From Mucilaginibacter corticis (GTDB lineage: Bacteria; Bacteroidota; Bacteroidia; Sphingobacteriales; Sphingobacteriaceae): a DNA stretch of 64,000 nucleotides. A program made the position numbers and the translations under genes. The notes under the pieces are model-generated. The model was not told where the DNA came from and did not search any database. It saw only the letters and a list, made by a program, of their open reading frames with translations. Where the stretch lies: the NCBI RefSeq assembly GCF_007558865.1, contig NZ_VLPK01000001.1:1674001-1738000 (forward strand), in the 5' to 3' direction. How positions within the stretch are numbered: the first letter of the stretch is position 1; each line of letters starts with the position of its first letter. Shown here piece after piece: positions 9,574-18,813 of the stretch.

Positions 9574-9609
9574 CTGTTAAAAAACATATGTATTTTAACA
9601 GTAAATTTG
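9574..9609 (+). promoter_or_regulatory. Dyad plus TAAATTTG box upstream of the HD-PycTM/ppk1 operon
   Basis: Nine-base arms CTGTTAAAA (9574-9582) and TTTTAACAG (9593-9601) flank a 10-bp spacer. The second arm directly abuts TAAATTTG (9602-9609), a perfect Bacteroidota -7 element (TAnnTTTG) 26 nt before the start codon. The position suits a repressor or activator site; the regulator is unknown. Confidence 0.5.
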
Positions 9610-9635
9610 GATAACACTACACTAAACACCGCCCA

Positions 9636-10877
9636 ATGGAATATCAGCAATTGTTAGAGGATGTAAAGCAATATGTATTAAACTATTTCGATACGCATCA
9701 TGACCCCGAATTGTTGTATCACGATCTTAACCACACCAAAAGTGTTGTTGCTGCTGCTACCCGCATAGCCAACCATTATCAATTAAGCGACGAGGATTTT
9801 TTTATTGTAATGGCCGCCGCCTGGTTTCATGACACAGGCTATTTTGCCGACAGAATGAACCACGAAGCCAACGGCTCAAAACTGGCTGCCGAATTTTTGA
9901 CACAAAACAAAGTTGACGCATCAGTTATAGAAAAAGTGGATGGCTGCATCATGGCCACAAAAATGCCGCAGCACCCCACCGGCCTGCTGCAGGAAATTTT
10001 ATGCGACGCGGATCTTTTTCATTTAGGTACCGATGATTTTTCTGATAAAAATAAAGGGCTGCGTAAGGAGATAGAAACGGTAAAACATATTGAAATAGAC
10101 AAACAACACTGGCGGCAAAAAAACATCGAATTGTTAGAGTCGCACACCTATTTCACGGATTATGCGCGGTTGTTACTTACTGACCAGCAGGCGAAGAACC
10201 TGCGTAAACTCAAGGAAAAGCAGGAAGAAGCTGCCAAAGAGAAATCAGCTGAAGTAACCCCGATTCAAACAACTACCCAGCCCATACCTGAAAAAACAGA
10301 AAAGCCGGAGAAAAAGAAAAAAGGCGACCGCCCCGAAAAAGGCATTGAAACCATGTTCAGGATCACATCGGGCAATAACCAGCGTCTGAGCGATATGGCC
10401 GATAAAAAGGCGCATATATTGATTACGGTAAACTCTATTATCCTGTCTGCAATAATAAGTTTGGTGTTAAAGAAACTGGACGAGAATAACTTTTTAGCTA
10501 TACCCAGTTTTATACTCCTTGCGGTGAGCTTGTTATCTATGATCTTTTCTATTCTGGCTACCCGTCCGTCAATCCCCAAAGGAACTTTTACCCATCAGGA
10601 TGTTGACAATAAAACGGTTAACCTCCTGTTTTTTGGCAATTTCTATAAAATGGGGCTGGAAGATTACACCTATGGTATGGAAAAGGTAATGAACGATACC
10701 GCTTTTTTATACGGCACACTGATCAAAGATGTGTACTCGCAGGGCGTTGTGCTTGGGCGCAAGTATTTGCTGTTAAGGGTGGCATATAACATTTTTATGT
10801 TTGGGCTAATATTGGCTGTAATTGCATTTGTGGTATCTACAATTTTTCAAGACACCGCGCCCGTAATTATTAAATAA
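9636..10877 (+). CDS. HD-domain protein fused to a Pycsar-effector-type transmembrane domain (PycTM/DUF5706)
   Basis: This 413-residue protein is in two parts. Residues 1-190 are an HD metal-dependent phosphohydrolase domain with H33, the H65-D66 pair (AWFHDTG), H76 and D124/D126 (CDAD) in the expected order. A charged linker of about 45 residues rich in Lys/Glu/Pro follows. Residues about 238-402 match the PycTM effector type: RITSGNNQRLSDMADKKAHI, then membrane segments at about 262-280, 288-309 and 383-403. In Pycsar systems PycTM proteins respond to cyclic UMP or CMP and damage the membrane. No cyclase is present here, and the gene is followed 1 bp later by ppk1, so a role in nucleotide or polyphosphate metabolism is as likely as defence. 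Confidence 0.82.
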   Translation: MEYQQLLEDVKQYVLNYFDTHHDPELLYHDLNHTKSVVAAATRIANHYQLSDEDFFIVMAAAWFHDTGYFADRMNHEANGSKLAAEFLTQNKVDASVIEKVDGCIMATKMPQHPTGLLQEILCDADLFHLGTDDFSDKNKGLRKEIETVKHIEIDKQHWRQKNIELLESHTYFTDYARLLLTDQQAKNLRKLKEKQEEAAKEKSAEVTPIQTTTQPIPEKTEKPEKKKKGDRPEKGIETMFRITSGNNQRLSDMADKKAHILITVNSIILSAIISLVLKKLDENNFLAIPSFILLAVSLLSMIFSILATRPSIPKGTFTHQDVDNKTVNLLFFGNFYKMGLEDYTYGMEKVMNDTAFLYGTLIKDVYSQGVVLGRKYLLLRVAYNIFMFGLILAVIAFVVSTIFQDTAPVIIK

Positions 10878-10878
10878 T

Positions 10879-12909
10879 ATGGCGTACCAGTTTTTTGACA
10901 GGGACCTGAGCTGGCTAACTTTTAACGGGCGCATACTTGACCTCGCCGGTCAGGATAATGTGCCGTTAATGGAGCGTATTAACTTCATGTCCATCTTTTC
11001 GTCAAACCTTGATGAGTTTTACCGGGTGCGTATGCCTGTGCTACAGGCTATGGATAAGCTGGGGCAACTGACATCGGCCACCAACGAAATTGAAGATCCG
11101 TTAACATTGGCGCAACAACTAATAACGGCGCAACAGCAACAGTTTGGTAAAATATTTGCCGGGCAAATTATACCGTTGTTAAAAAAGAATAACATCTATT
11201 TACTTGTTAACGAACCATTGCCCGCAGCATTGGCCGACAGGATAAATGATTACTTATTTAGCCAGGTAATGGCGTTTTTACAACCGGCCGAACTGTCGGA
11301 TAAAAAGCAATTCTTCCCGCAAAACAATGAATTGTATTTTTTAATTATGCTGGAGGATAGTGACGGAAAAGAAAGGATAGTTGTTCTCAACATCCCGTCA
11401 GATCAACTGCCAAGATTTTATAAGATAGACGAAGGCGGTAAAACGTATGTCCTTTTTCTGGATGATATCATCAGGTATAACCTGGGTAAGTTATTCAGAA
11501 AAGATATTGTTAAAGGATGCTATTCGTTCAAAATAACCCGTGATGCCGAGCTTGACCTGAAAGACGAGTATCCCGGCGATATCTCTGAACAAATACAAGA
11601 TCAGCTGAAAAAACGCGACCTGGGGATAGCTACCCGTTTCCTGCACCAGCCCGGTATCCCATTGCGGATACTGCAATTGTTATGCAATAACTGGGGTATC
11701 GAATCATCAAACATGGTAGAGGGTGGTAACTACCATAACCTGAAAGATCTTTTTGGTTTCCCTGTTAGCTTGCCCGCTTTGCGATATGACAAGTGGCCTA
11801 CGATATATAACCGCCTCAGCGCGGATGAACTTATCTTTGATCAGATTGAAAAAAAAGATGTATTGATCAATACGCCTTATCAATCGTACGATACCATTCT
11901 GCGTTTTTTTAACGCGGCGGCGCTTGATGAAACCGTCGAAGAAGTATATGTGACCCTATACCGCGTTGCCCGCGATTCGCGCATTGCCAATGCCTTGATC
12001 AACGCGGCATCTGCCGGGAAAAAAGTAACCGTATTGGTTGAGTTAAAGGCCCGGTTTGATGAAGCCAATAACATCAAATGGGCCAACCGTATGAAAAACG
12101 CCGGCGTTGATATTGTTTACAGCGTTACTGCCTTAAAGGTACATGCCAAAGTTGCTATGGTAAAACGCAGGATAAACGGACGGGTAAAATATTACGGGCT
12201 GCTTGCCACCGGTAATTTTAATGAAAATACAGCCGCGTTCTACACCGATCATATTTTAATGACGGCCAATAAAGATCTTTTACGCGAAATAGAATTGCTG
12301 TTTATTTTCCTGGCGAAACGGGAAAAACCCACATCGCCTGATCTGATAAATTTTGAGCACTTACTGGTTGCGCAGTTTAATTTGCAGGACCGTTTTTTAG
12401 CGATGATAGACCGCGAGATGAGCAACGCCGCGAAAGGTTTGCCTGCGTCCATCACTATCAAGTTAAATAATTTAGAAGAGCAATTACTGATCAGTAAACT
12501 TTATGATGCGTCGCAGGCTGGGGTAAAAATATCATTGATTGTGCGCAGTATTTGCTGTCTGGTACCCGGCGTTAAAGGGATGAGCGAAAATATCACCATA
12601 AAAAGAATTGTGGACAGGTACCTTGAGCATGGCCGTGCCTTTATATTTCATAACAACGGTACGCCCGAAGTTTACCTTGGCTCGGCCGACTGGATGAACC
12701 GTAATATTTACCGGCGTATTGAGGTTTGTTTCCCGGTTTATGATGAACAACTGAAAACCGATATTATTAATATCATTAATATCCAACTGGCAGATAATGT
12801 GCAAGCCGTTATGCTGAATGAAAAACTGCAAAATGTACCTGTTAAAACAACCGAACCTGCCATACAATCGCAGCGCGAAGTTTATAATTATTTAAGTACC
12901 CGGACATGA
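10879..12909 (+). CDS. ppk1: Polyphosphate kinase 1
   Basis: This 676-residue enzyme is of normal length for PPK1, which reversibly polymerises the gamma-phosphate of ATP into polyphosphate. The start FFDRDLSWLTFNGRILDLA and NLDEFYRVRM are hallmark N-domain motifs. The two phospholipase-D-like C-domains carry ALKVHAKVAMV, with the expected autophosphorylated His, the TGNFNENTA motif, and FIFHNNGTPEVYLGSADWM, with the second active-site His. It starts 1 bp after the HD-PycTM gene and its stop overlaps the ATG of the next gene (ATGA), so translation is coupled. Confidence 0.95.
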   Translation: MAYQFFDRDLSWLTFNGRILDLAGQDNVPLMERINFMSIFSSNLDEFYRVRMPVLQAMDKLGQLTSATNEIEDPLTLAQQLITAQQQQFGKIFAGQIIPLLKKNNIYLLVNEPLPAALADRINDYLFSQVMAFLQPAELSDKKQFFPQNNELYFLIMLEDSDGKERIVVLNIPSDQLPRFYKIDEGGKTYVLFLDDIIRYNLGKLFRKDIVKGCYSFKITRDAELDLKDEYPGDISEQIQDQLKKRDLGIATRFLHQPGIPLRILQLLCNNWGIESSNMVEGGNYHNLKDLFGFPVSLPALRYDKWPTIYNRLSADELIFDQIEKKDVLINTPYQSYDTILRFFNAAALDETVEEVYVTLYRVARDSRIANALINAASAGKKVTVLVELKARFDEANNIKWANRMKNAGVDIVYSVTALKVHAKVAMVKRRINGRVKYYGLLATGNFNENTAAFYTDHILMTANKDLLREIELLFIFLAKREKPTSPDLINFEHLLVAQFNLQDRFLAMIDREMSNAAKGLPASITIKLNNLEEQLLISKLYDASQAGVKISLIVRSICCLVPGVKGMSENITIKRIVDRYLEHGRAFIFHNNGTPEVYLGSADWMNRNIYRRIEVCFPVYDEQLKTDIINIINIQLADNVQAVMLNEKLQNVPVKTTEPAIQSQREVYNYLSTRT

Positions 12910-13769
12910 AAAAAGTAAATAGCATAACATTAACCGTTTTTCTATCGCTGGCAATCATGGCGGGCATTTCTTGTATCGAGCAAAAGCCATATAACAGCCC
13001 TCCGGGGTACGACTTAAATAACCCCATCAAATATTTTATGCCGGAAAGCCTGACCGAAATATCAGGCATCGCTTTTCATCACGGTAAAAACGATACCATT
13101 TATGCCGAGCAGGACGAAGCGGGCAAAGTGTATTATTTTAAGCAGGGCGATAAACAGGTAACTAATGTTAAATTTGGTAAACCGGGCGATTTTGAAGATA
13201 TAGCCATTTTAGGCGAGCAGGTTATTATGCTGCGCAGCGACGGGGTGTTATTTGTTTTCCCGTTTAAAGAAATGCGCGGAGGCAATGTTCAAAACATACT
13301 GAAATTTAACGAAATTTTGCCGCAGGGCGAATACGAAGGTTTATATGCCGATGAACAAGCCGGCCAGGTTTACGTAATGTGCAAGCATTGCAGTATGGAC
13401 AATACCGCTAAAACTAACACCATTTTCGCATTCAACCTGTCGCCAAACGGCACAATAAAACAGGCGGCCCAATATTCACTTAATGTAAGGGATATTGAGG
13501 CGCAGCTGGGTCAAAAAAGAATAGCGTTCCACCCATCCGCGATAGCTAAAAATAAAAACACGAATGAATGGTATATCGTATCGTCGGTCAATAAAATAAT
13601 AGTTGTTACCGACGCTAACTTTAAAGTAAAAATGGTTTATCCTATCAACCCGTCATTGTTTATACAGCCCGAGGGGATAGCTTTTGATAGTCAGAATAAC
13701 TTATACATCAGCAACGAGGGCGACAAAATAACGCCGGGCACGGTATACAGGTTTAATTATAAAAAATAG
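12906..13769 (+). CDS. SdiA-regulated-type beta-propeller lipoprotein
   Basis: This 287-residue protein has an N-terminal hydrophobic segment ending MAGISC, a plausible though loose lipobox, so it is probably anchored in the membrane and faces the periplasm. The rest shows repeated propeller-type strands (EISGIAFHHGKNDTIYAEQDE, EYEGLYADEQAGQVYVM, QPEGIAFDSQNNLYISNEGD) typical of the SdiA-regulated family, related to esterase-like YncE-type propellers. The biochemical role is unknown. It overlaps ppk1 by 4 bp and ends 4 bp before the barrel protein, so it is part of the same operon. Confidence 0.78.
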   Translation: MKKVNSITLTVFLSLAIMAGISCIEQKPYNSPPGYDLNNPIKYFMPESLTEISGIAFHHGKNDTIYAEQDEAGKVYYFKQGDKQVTNVKFGKPGDFEDIAILGEQVIMLRSDGVLFVFPFKEMRGGNVQNILKFNEILPQGEYEGLYADEQAGQVYVMCKHCSMDNTAKTNTIFAFNLSPNGTIKQAAQYSLNVRDIEAQLGQKRIAFHPSAIAKNKNTNEWYIVSSVNKIIVVTDANFKVKMVYPINPSLFIQPEGIAFDSQNNLYISNEGDKITPGTVYRFNYKK

Positions 13770-13773
13770 GCTT

Positions 13774-16335
13774 ATGGCTTTATACAAATACTTAACAATT
13801 GTTTTTTTTATAGGCTTATCGGCGCAGGGTTTTTCGCAAGGTAAAAGCGATAGTATTAGGATAGCTGTAGAGCCGTCGTATAACCAGGTAAGCAAAACGC
13901 ACCAGTTTTTATTGGGCGATAATTACCGCAAGCTATGGGCCACGCCTGTAACCTTAAGGATCTTCCATTTAGCGAAAGAAAAAGGAGGGCTTACCATCTT
14001 ACAGCCCGGTGGCGGTATGCAAACCAAATCATTGCGCCTGCAGGACCCGACAGGGCAGGAATGGGTATTACGTACCATCCAAAAATATCCGGCTAAAGTG
14101 TTGCCTGTAAACTTACGCGAAACCATTGCTAAAGATATTGTGCAGGACCAGATCTCGGCCGAGCATCCCTTTGGTGCCTTGACCGTGCCAACCCTTGCCG
14201 GTGCTTTAGGTGTACCGCATGCCAACCCGGAGATTGTTTATGTACCCGATGATCCGGCTTTGGGCAGCTATCGTAAAGATTATGCCAACCAGGTTTTTTT
14301 ATTTGAAGAACGCGAGCCGCTTGATGCCAGCAAGACAGACAATACCGGCAAAGCCCAGGATAAATTACTGGATGATAATGATAACCGCGTAGACCAGAAA
14401 TTGGTGTTGAGGGCGCGGTTATTGGATATGCTGTTGGGCGATTGGGACCGCCATGAAGACCAATGGCGCTGGGAGCGTGATAAAACGGATACGGGCATAG
14501 TTTACAAACCTGTACCACGCGACAGGGACCAGGTTTATTATTATTCAAAAGGCGTTTTTCCGTGGGTAGTTTCAAGGTATTTGCTGATGGCAAAGTTCCA
14601 GGATTTTCATGAGCGAATTCGTTCTATTAACCGCTGGAACCTGAATGCGCGCAATTTTGACCGCTACTTTTTAAACGGTTTAAGCCAGCAGGATTGGGAA
14701 GAGCAAATAGCCTATGTGCAAAAAACACTGACTGACGATTTAATTAACCAGGCAATGCGGAAAATGCCCGATGTAATTTATCAGTTAAGTGGCCAAACCA
14801 TAGCTCAAAAATTAAAAGCCAGGCGCAATGTGTTGAAAGAGCAGGCGTTGAAATACTATCGTTTCCTGTCGCAAACTGTAACGGTGAGCACCTCAGAAAA
14901 ACGCGAGCACTTTGATATTACCAACTTACCCGGAGGGCAGGTAAGCGTTAAAATAAACAAGACAAAAAAAGACGGTACGCTTGAGCAGGTAATGTACCAG
15001 CGCGTTTTCGACCCCAAAGTTACCGGCGAGATCAGGCTTTACAGCATGGGTGGCCCTGATGTATTTGCCGTGCATGGCAACGCGCATTCGCCAATAACGG
15101 TAAGGATGATAGGCGGTGATACTAAAGATAAGTTTGAGATAGATAGTGACATTACCAGCCGTGGCAACCGTTACATCTATGACATCCCTGGCCAAAAAAA
15201 TAAACTGCCAACCGGCCAGGCTAAGGTTAATATCACGGCGGATACATCGTTAACCAATTTTCACCGCCTGGGTTATAAATATAGCTTTGTAGAGCCACTA
15301 TTATTGGCCAATTATAATAAAGATTATGGCTTTCAGTTGATAGGTAATATCGTTTACGAAAAACAAGGGTTTGGCAAAGAACCATATGCCTTTAAGCAAA
15401 ACCTGGTGGTAAGCTACGGGTTTGGAGTAAGCTCGTTGTTACTGCATTATACCGGTGATTTTAAAAAGGCGGTTGGAAATAACGACCTTGTTGTTAATGT
15501 GCTGAGCAAGGGCCCTAATTATACCAGCAACTTTTTCGGGATAGGCAACAATACCACTTTTGTTGACGAGGGCACAAAAAAGATCCATTACTACCGCAAT
15601 GTATATGGTTACATGAACCCTGATGTAAGGCTTAAACATACCTATGACCAATGGACGGTTACAGCCGGTGTTGCCGCGCAATACTATACCGGGGATATTG
15701 ATGATAACCATAACCGACTTTTAAACGATTACGATGCCTTGCATCCTAATGAACACGTATTTACTACCCAAAGCCAGGCAGGTTTGGTTGCAGGTTTCAG
15801 CGTTGATACGCGCGATAAAAGTATTTTCCCGCACAGGGGCATATACTGGAATACCAATTTTACCGGCATGAAAGCCATTAACAACAATGCGCATAGTTAT
15901 GGCCAGGTACTATCAGAATTTAGTTTCCTGTTAAACCCGGATAAAGACTCGGTATTGGTAATTGCAAACCGCACCGGCGGCGGCACCACCTTAGGTAACG
16001 CGGCTTATTATCAGCAATTAAAATTGGGCGGTAACCAAAATCTACGCGGCTTTTACGACTGGCGTTTTACCGGTAAAAGTATGGCTTACAATAATTTTGA
16101 AGTCAGGTTAAAGCTGTTTGATTTTGCATCGTATTTGCTGCCCGGAACATTGGGCCTGGTTGGGTTTGACGATGTAGGCAGGGTTTGGACTCCCGGCGAG
16201 ACGTCAAACACCTGGCATAACGGCTATGGCGGCGGTTTTTATTTTGAACCCGCACAGTTGATACTGATACAAGGGGTAGTAGGTTTTTCAAAAGAAGGCG
16301 CTTATCCTTATATATCTGCCGGTTTCAGGTTTTGA
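13774..16335 (+). CDS. Omp85/BamA-like outer membrane barrel protein with a kinase-like N-terminal region
   Basis: This 853-residue protein has a signal peptide (residues 1-21, GFSQ). The C-terminal half is an Omp85-type barrel: LGGNQNLRGFYDWRF is the surface-loop RGF motif, and the protein ends YISAGFRF with a terminal Phe, as BAM substrates do. The N-terminal half (about 50-370) is not POTRA-like. It holds EWVLRTIQKYP (candidate ATP-contacting Lys), FEER at 177-180, GDWDRHEDQWRW at 222-233 and PRDRDQ at 248-253, an order resembling HipA/PI3K/Fam20-type kinase catalytic and metal-binding loops. That resemblance is my inference. It is the last gene of the ppk1 operon and overlaps the convergent GAF gene by 28 bp. 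Confidence 0.82.
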   Translation: MALYKYLTIVFFIGLSAQGFSQGKSDSIRIAVEPSYNQVSKTHQFLLGDNYRKLWATPVTLRIFHLAKEKGGLTILQPGGGMQTKSLRLQDPTGQEWVLRTIQKYPAKVLPVNLRETIAKDIVQDQISAEHPFGALTVPTLAGALGVPHANPEIVYVPDDPALGSYRKDYANQVFLFEEREPLDASKTDNTGKAQDKLLDDNDNRVDQKLVLRARLLDMLLGDWDRHEDQWRWERDKTDTGIVYKPVPRDRDQVYYYSKGVFPWVVSRYLLMAKFQDFHERIRSINRWNLNARNFDRYFLNGLSQQDWEEQIAYVQKTLTDDLINQAMRKMPDVIYQLSGQTIAQKLKARRNVLKEQALKYYRFLSQTVTVSTSEKREHFDITNLPGGQVSVKINKTKKDGTLEQVMYQRVFDPKVTGEIRLYSMGGPDVFAVHGNAHSPITVRMIGGDTKDKFEIDSDITSRGNRYIYDIPGQKNKLPTGQAKVNITADTSLTNFHRLGYKYSFVEPLLLANYNKDYGFQLIGNIVYEKQGFGKEPYAFKQNLVVSYGFGVSSLLLHYTGDFKKAVGNNDLVVNVLSKGPNYTSNFFGIGNNTTFVDEGTKKIHYYRNVYGYMNPDVRLKHTYDQWTVTAGVAAQYYTGDIDDNHNRLLNDYDALHPNEHVFTTQSQAGLVAGFSVDTRDKSIFPHRGIYWNTNFTGMKAINNNAHSYGQVLSEFSFLLNPDKDSVLVIANRTGGGTTLGNAAYYQQLKLGGNQNLRGFYDWRFTGKSMAYNNFEVRLKLFDFASYLLPGTLGLVGFDDVGRVWTPGETSNTWHNGYGGGFYFEPAQLILIQGVVGFSKEGAYPYISAGFRF

Positions 16336-18692
16336 TGCAATTGTTTGTACAGGTGATCATAACTTGATGTGCGTTGAGCCAACAGGTTTTGATTATGGAT
16401 CAGCCCTACACGTAAAGCTTTTAGCCCGGCAACGCCCTGCAGCTCTTCAACCTCAAAATGTTCAACATCGTCGGCCAATACACCCGCATTTTGCAGGATG
16501 GCTATGTAGTTAAGGTATTCTGCTTCCTCTTCGGCTTTTGCGTAGATGATGGTTATTTTACCTTGCTTGGTAATGCGTTCGTCAGTGCCATTAATATGCG
16601 CTTTATCTATCCGTTTTTTGATCACCTCGTAGCGGATATTGTAAGCGCCATCCACATCAAAGTGTTTCTCATCCATCCGGAAACGGATAGCGATAGGTGT
16701 GCTGAAAACCAATATTAACGAAGTAACCCCCAGTTGATAAGGCAAAATGCGTTTCAGGTCATACTGCTCGATTTCCATTTCGGCAATTACCCTTAACTGC
16801 CACAAACGCAGACGTTGCAAATGTTCTAATGTAAACGCTTTATCAGGCGCAATAGTAGCACCGATATACATATTGTGTTCAACTCCGTCGGTTTTAAACC
16901 GCTCGAAGTAATGCGGGTAAAACTCCTGGATCTCTGCCTGCCGGTTATCCAGAATGGTAGCCAGTTTTTGGTTGATCAGCGATAAAGTTTTATCGTAGTT
17001 GCGGCGGTTAGCATGAAATTGGCCGGTTAACGCGTCAGACTGTTTAAAGTAATCGTCAATTTTTGCTTTAAGCGATCTGTTTGCGGTTACGGCATATAAA
17101 ACCGGGTGGACCTTATCCTCAATATGATGCTGAATAAACTGCTCAGTATCAGCGCGGATGCTTTTACTTAGTTCGGCAGCAAAAGTTTTAAGATCGAACA
17201 ATATTTTTTCGAGCGATGTTTGTGTGCCGGTTTTATCCAGCTCTTCCAGGATCAGTATCAGTTGATTTAATTGATTGCTCAAATCTGTACTTACACTTAG
17301 ATTGCGGGTTACGGATGACTCGCTGATATCAACCTGCCCATATAAAGGATATACGTCTTTAAACTTGATCTCTTTAAGCGCATAAGTCAGCCCGCCGTTT
17401 GCCGATTCAATAAAGTTTTGTGCCTCTCTCCTGAATTTCCAGTAAACGCTTGGGTGCAAGGTTGTGTAATGCTCCTGAATGACCGCCTGCACCCTGTTTT
17501 GCATTTCGTGCATCTTGCGGTCTATGGTATCAATTAAAAAAGGCATTACAATTTCGAGTTTGTTGGCGGTAACGCTGTTAAGCTCACGGCTGCGTGGCGA
17601 TACCAACTCCAGTATCCCGAATAAAACACCCTCTTTTATAACAGGTGCCAGTATAAAACTTTGAACGCCCTGGTTCTTAAAATGCTGGCCAAGGTCATTA
17701 CCCGGATTTTGCTGGATATATTTATTTACATCGCTAACCGAGAAGTAAGAACTTTCACGTATAACACATTGATAAGATTGGCCGCAAAGCAATTCTTCAC
17801 CAGTGTGGGCTTCCTGGTATGGCAGTAAAAAACTTGGCAGATCAGGCCCGAAACGCGAATGGATAAATTTGCGCTCGCCACTATCAAACAAAGTAAATCC
17901 AAGACGCAAATCAGAGATATCAAACATCGACCTGAAAATAGAGATCAGGTTCTTTTTAACATCAGGTGCCGAGTAATTGCTTAATAAACTGGTTTTTAAT
18001 ACAGACAACGCATTTTCTGTAGTCACGTCTATAAGCGTCATCAAACCAAATCCTTTAATAATATAACTGCCCGGCGGGAATTTCTCTTTCCACAGGTCGA
18101 TGTTACTGTAATTGTCCATCAACTCGTTAATTTCAACAGGCGTTAACTTAAGCGCTTTCTCTGTAGGAAACAGCTCGAGGAAATCGGCATTATACAAAAT
18201 GCGGTAATGTTTAATGACCCCATTGGCAGTTGGGATGTCAAAAAACATAGGTTTTTTAAAATCGAGTTTAGTGCCGTAAAGGCTGTTTAAAATAATACAG
18301 CAGCTTAATACGTACAATTGCAGGTCGTCAAAATCACGGATGTTGATCTCGAACGCATCACCCGCGTCTTCCAGGATCCGTTTAAATCTTTGGGTATGGT
18401 TAAATATTAAGCCCTGGTAGGGGATGCTTACCGCCTTTATCTCGTTTAATGTTAGCGATTCAGGAAACAACTCTTTCATCAGATCATGGATCAGTTCTGC
18501 ATTTTCCGAGAGTTGTTTTTCGCTGGTGATACCATCTTTTAACTCCGGATGTTGCGCTACCCGTTGCAGCAATTGTTTGGCGCGTAAGCCTTTCCATCCC
18601 GTATCGGTTGCCGCAGTTTCTTCCAGCCCCTCAATTATTTTATAGAAGGAAAGTTCAAGCCGGAAGGGTTTATCTGCAAATTGCGGAAACAT
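16308..18692 (-). CDS. GAF domain-containing protein (794 aa)
   Basis: This large soluble protein has a central GAF domain at about residues 240-400 (LGFTLFDSGER, FILAPVIKEGVLFGILELVSPRSRELN). The N-terminal ~230 residues and C-terminal ~400 residues are mainly helical, without a kinase, cyclase or DNA-binding motif that I can see. No signal peptide or membrane span is present. GAF domains bind small ligands or mediate dimerisation; the output of this family is not known to me. It is convergent with the ppk1 operon and overlaps its last gene by 28 bp, so there is no room for a conventional terminator between them. Confidence 0.8.
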   Translation of the reverse strand: MFPQFADKPFRLELSFYKIIEGLEETAATDTGWKGLRAKQLLQRVAQHPELKDGITSEKQLSENAELIHDLMKELFPESLTLNEIKAVSIPYQGLIFNHTQRFKRILEDAGDAFEINIRDFDDLQLYVLSCCIILNSLYGTKLDFKKPMFFDIPTANGVIKHYRILYNADFLELFPTEKALKLTPVEINELMDNYSNIDLWKEKFPPGSYIIKGFGLMTLIDVTTENALSVLKTSLLSNYSAPDVKKNLISIFRSMFDISDLRLGFTLFDSGERKFIHSRFGPDLPSFLLPYQEAHTGEELLCGQSYQCVIRESSYFSVSDVNKYIQQNPGNDLGQHFKNQGVQSFILAPVIKEGVLFGILELVSPRSRELNSVTANKLEIVMPFLIDTIDRKMHEMQNRVQAVIQEHYTTLHPSVYWKFRREAQNFIESANGGLTYALKEIKFKDVYPLYGQVDISESSVTRNLSVSTDLSNQLNQLILILEELDKTGTQTSLEKILFDLKTFAAELSKSIRADTEQFIQHHIEDKVHPVLYAVTANRSLKAKIDDYFKQSDALTGQFHANRRNYDKTLSLINQKLATILDNRQAEIQEFYPHYFERFKTDGVEHNMYIGATIAPDKAFTLEHLQRLRLWQLRVIAEMEIEQYDLKRILPYQLGVTSLILVFSTPIAIRFRMDEKHFDVDGAYNIRYEVIKKRIDKAHINGTDERITKQGKITIIYAKAEEEAEYLNYIAILQNAGVLADDVEHFEVEELQGVAGLKALRVGLIHNQNLLAQRTSSYDHLYKQLHQNLKPADI

Positions 18693-18813
18693 AAGTGGAT
18701 GCGATTGGCTGCAAAATTACTAAAAATATAGCGTTAAGGGTTAATATACAGCTTTCTGACGATTTTATGAGCGAGTTTATACACTCAAATTACAAAATGT
18801 CACAAAGCAAAAA

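Noticed and set aside
9636..10877. Complete Pycsar anti-phage system
   Set aside because: Only the effector-type domain is present; no pyrimidine cyclase lies within the window.
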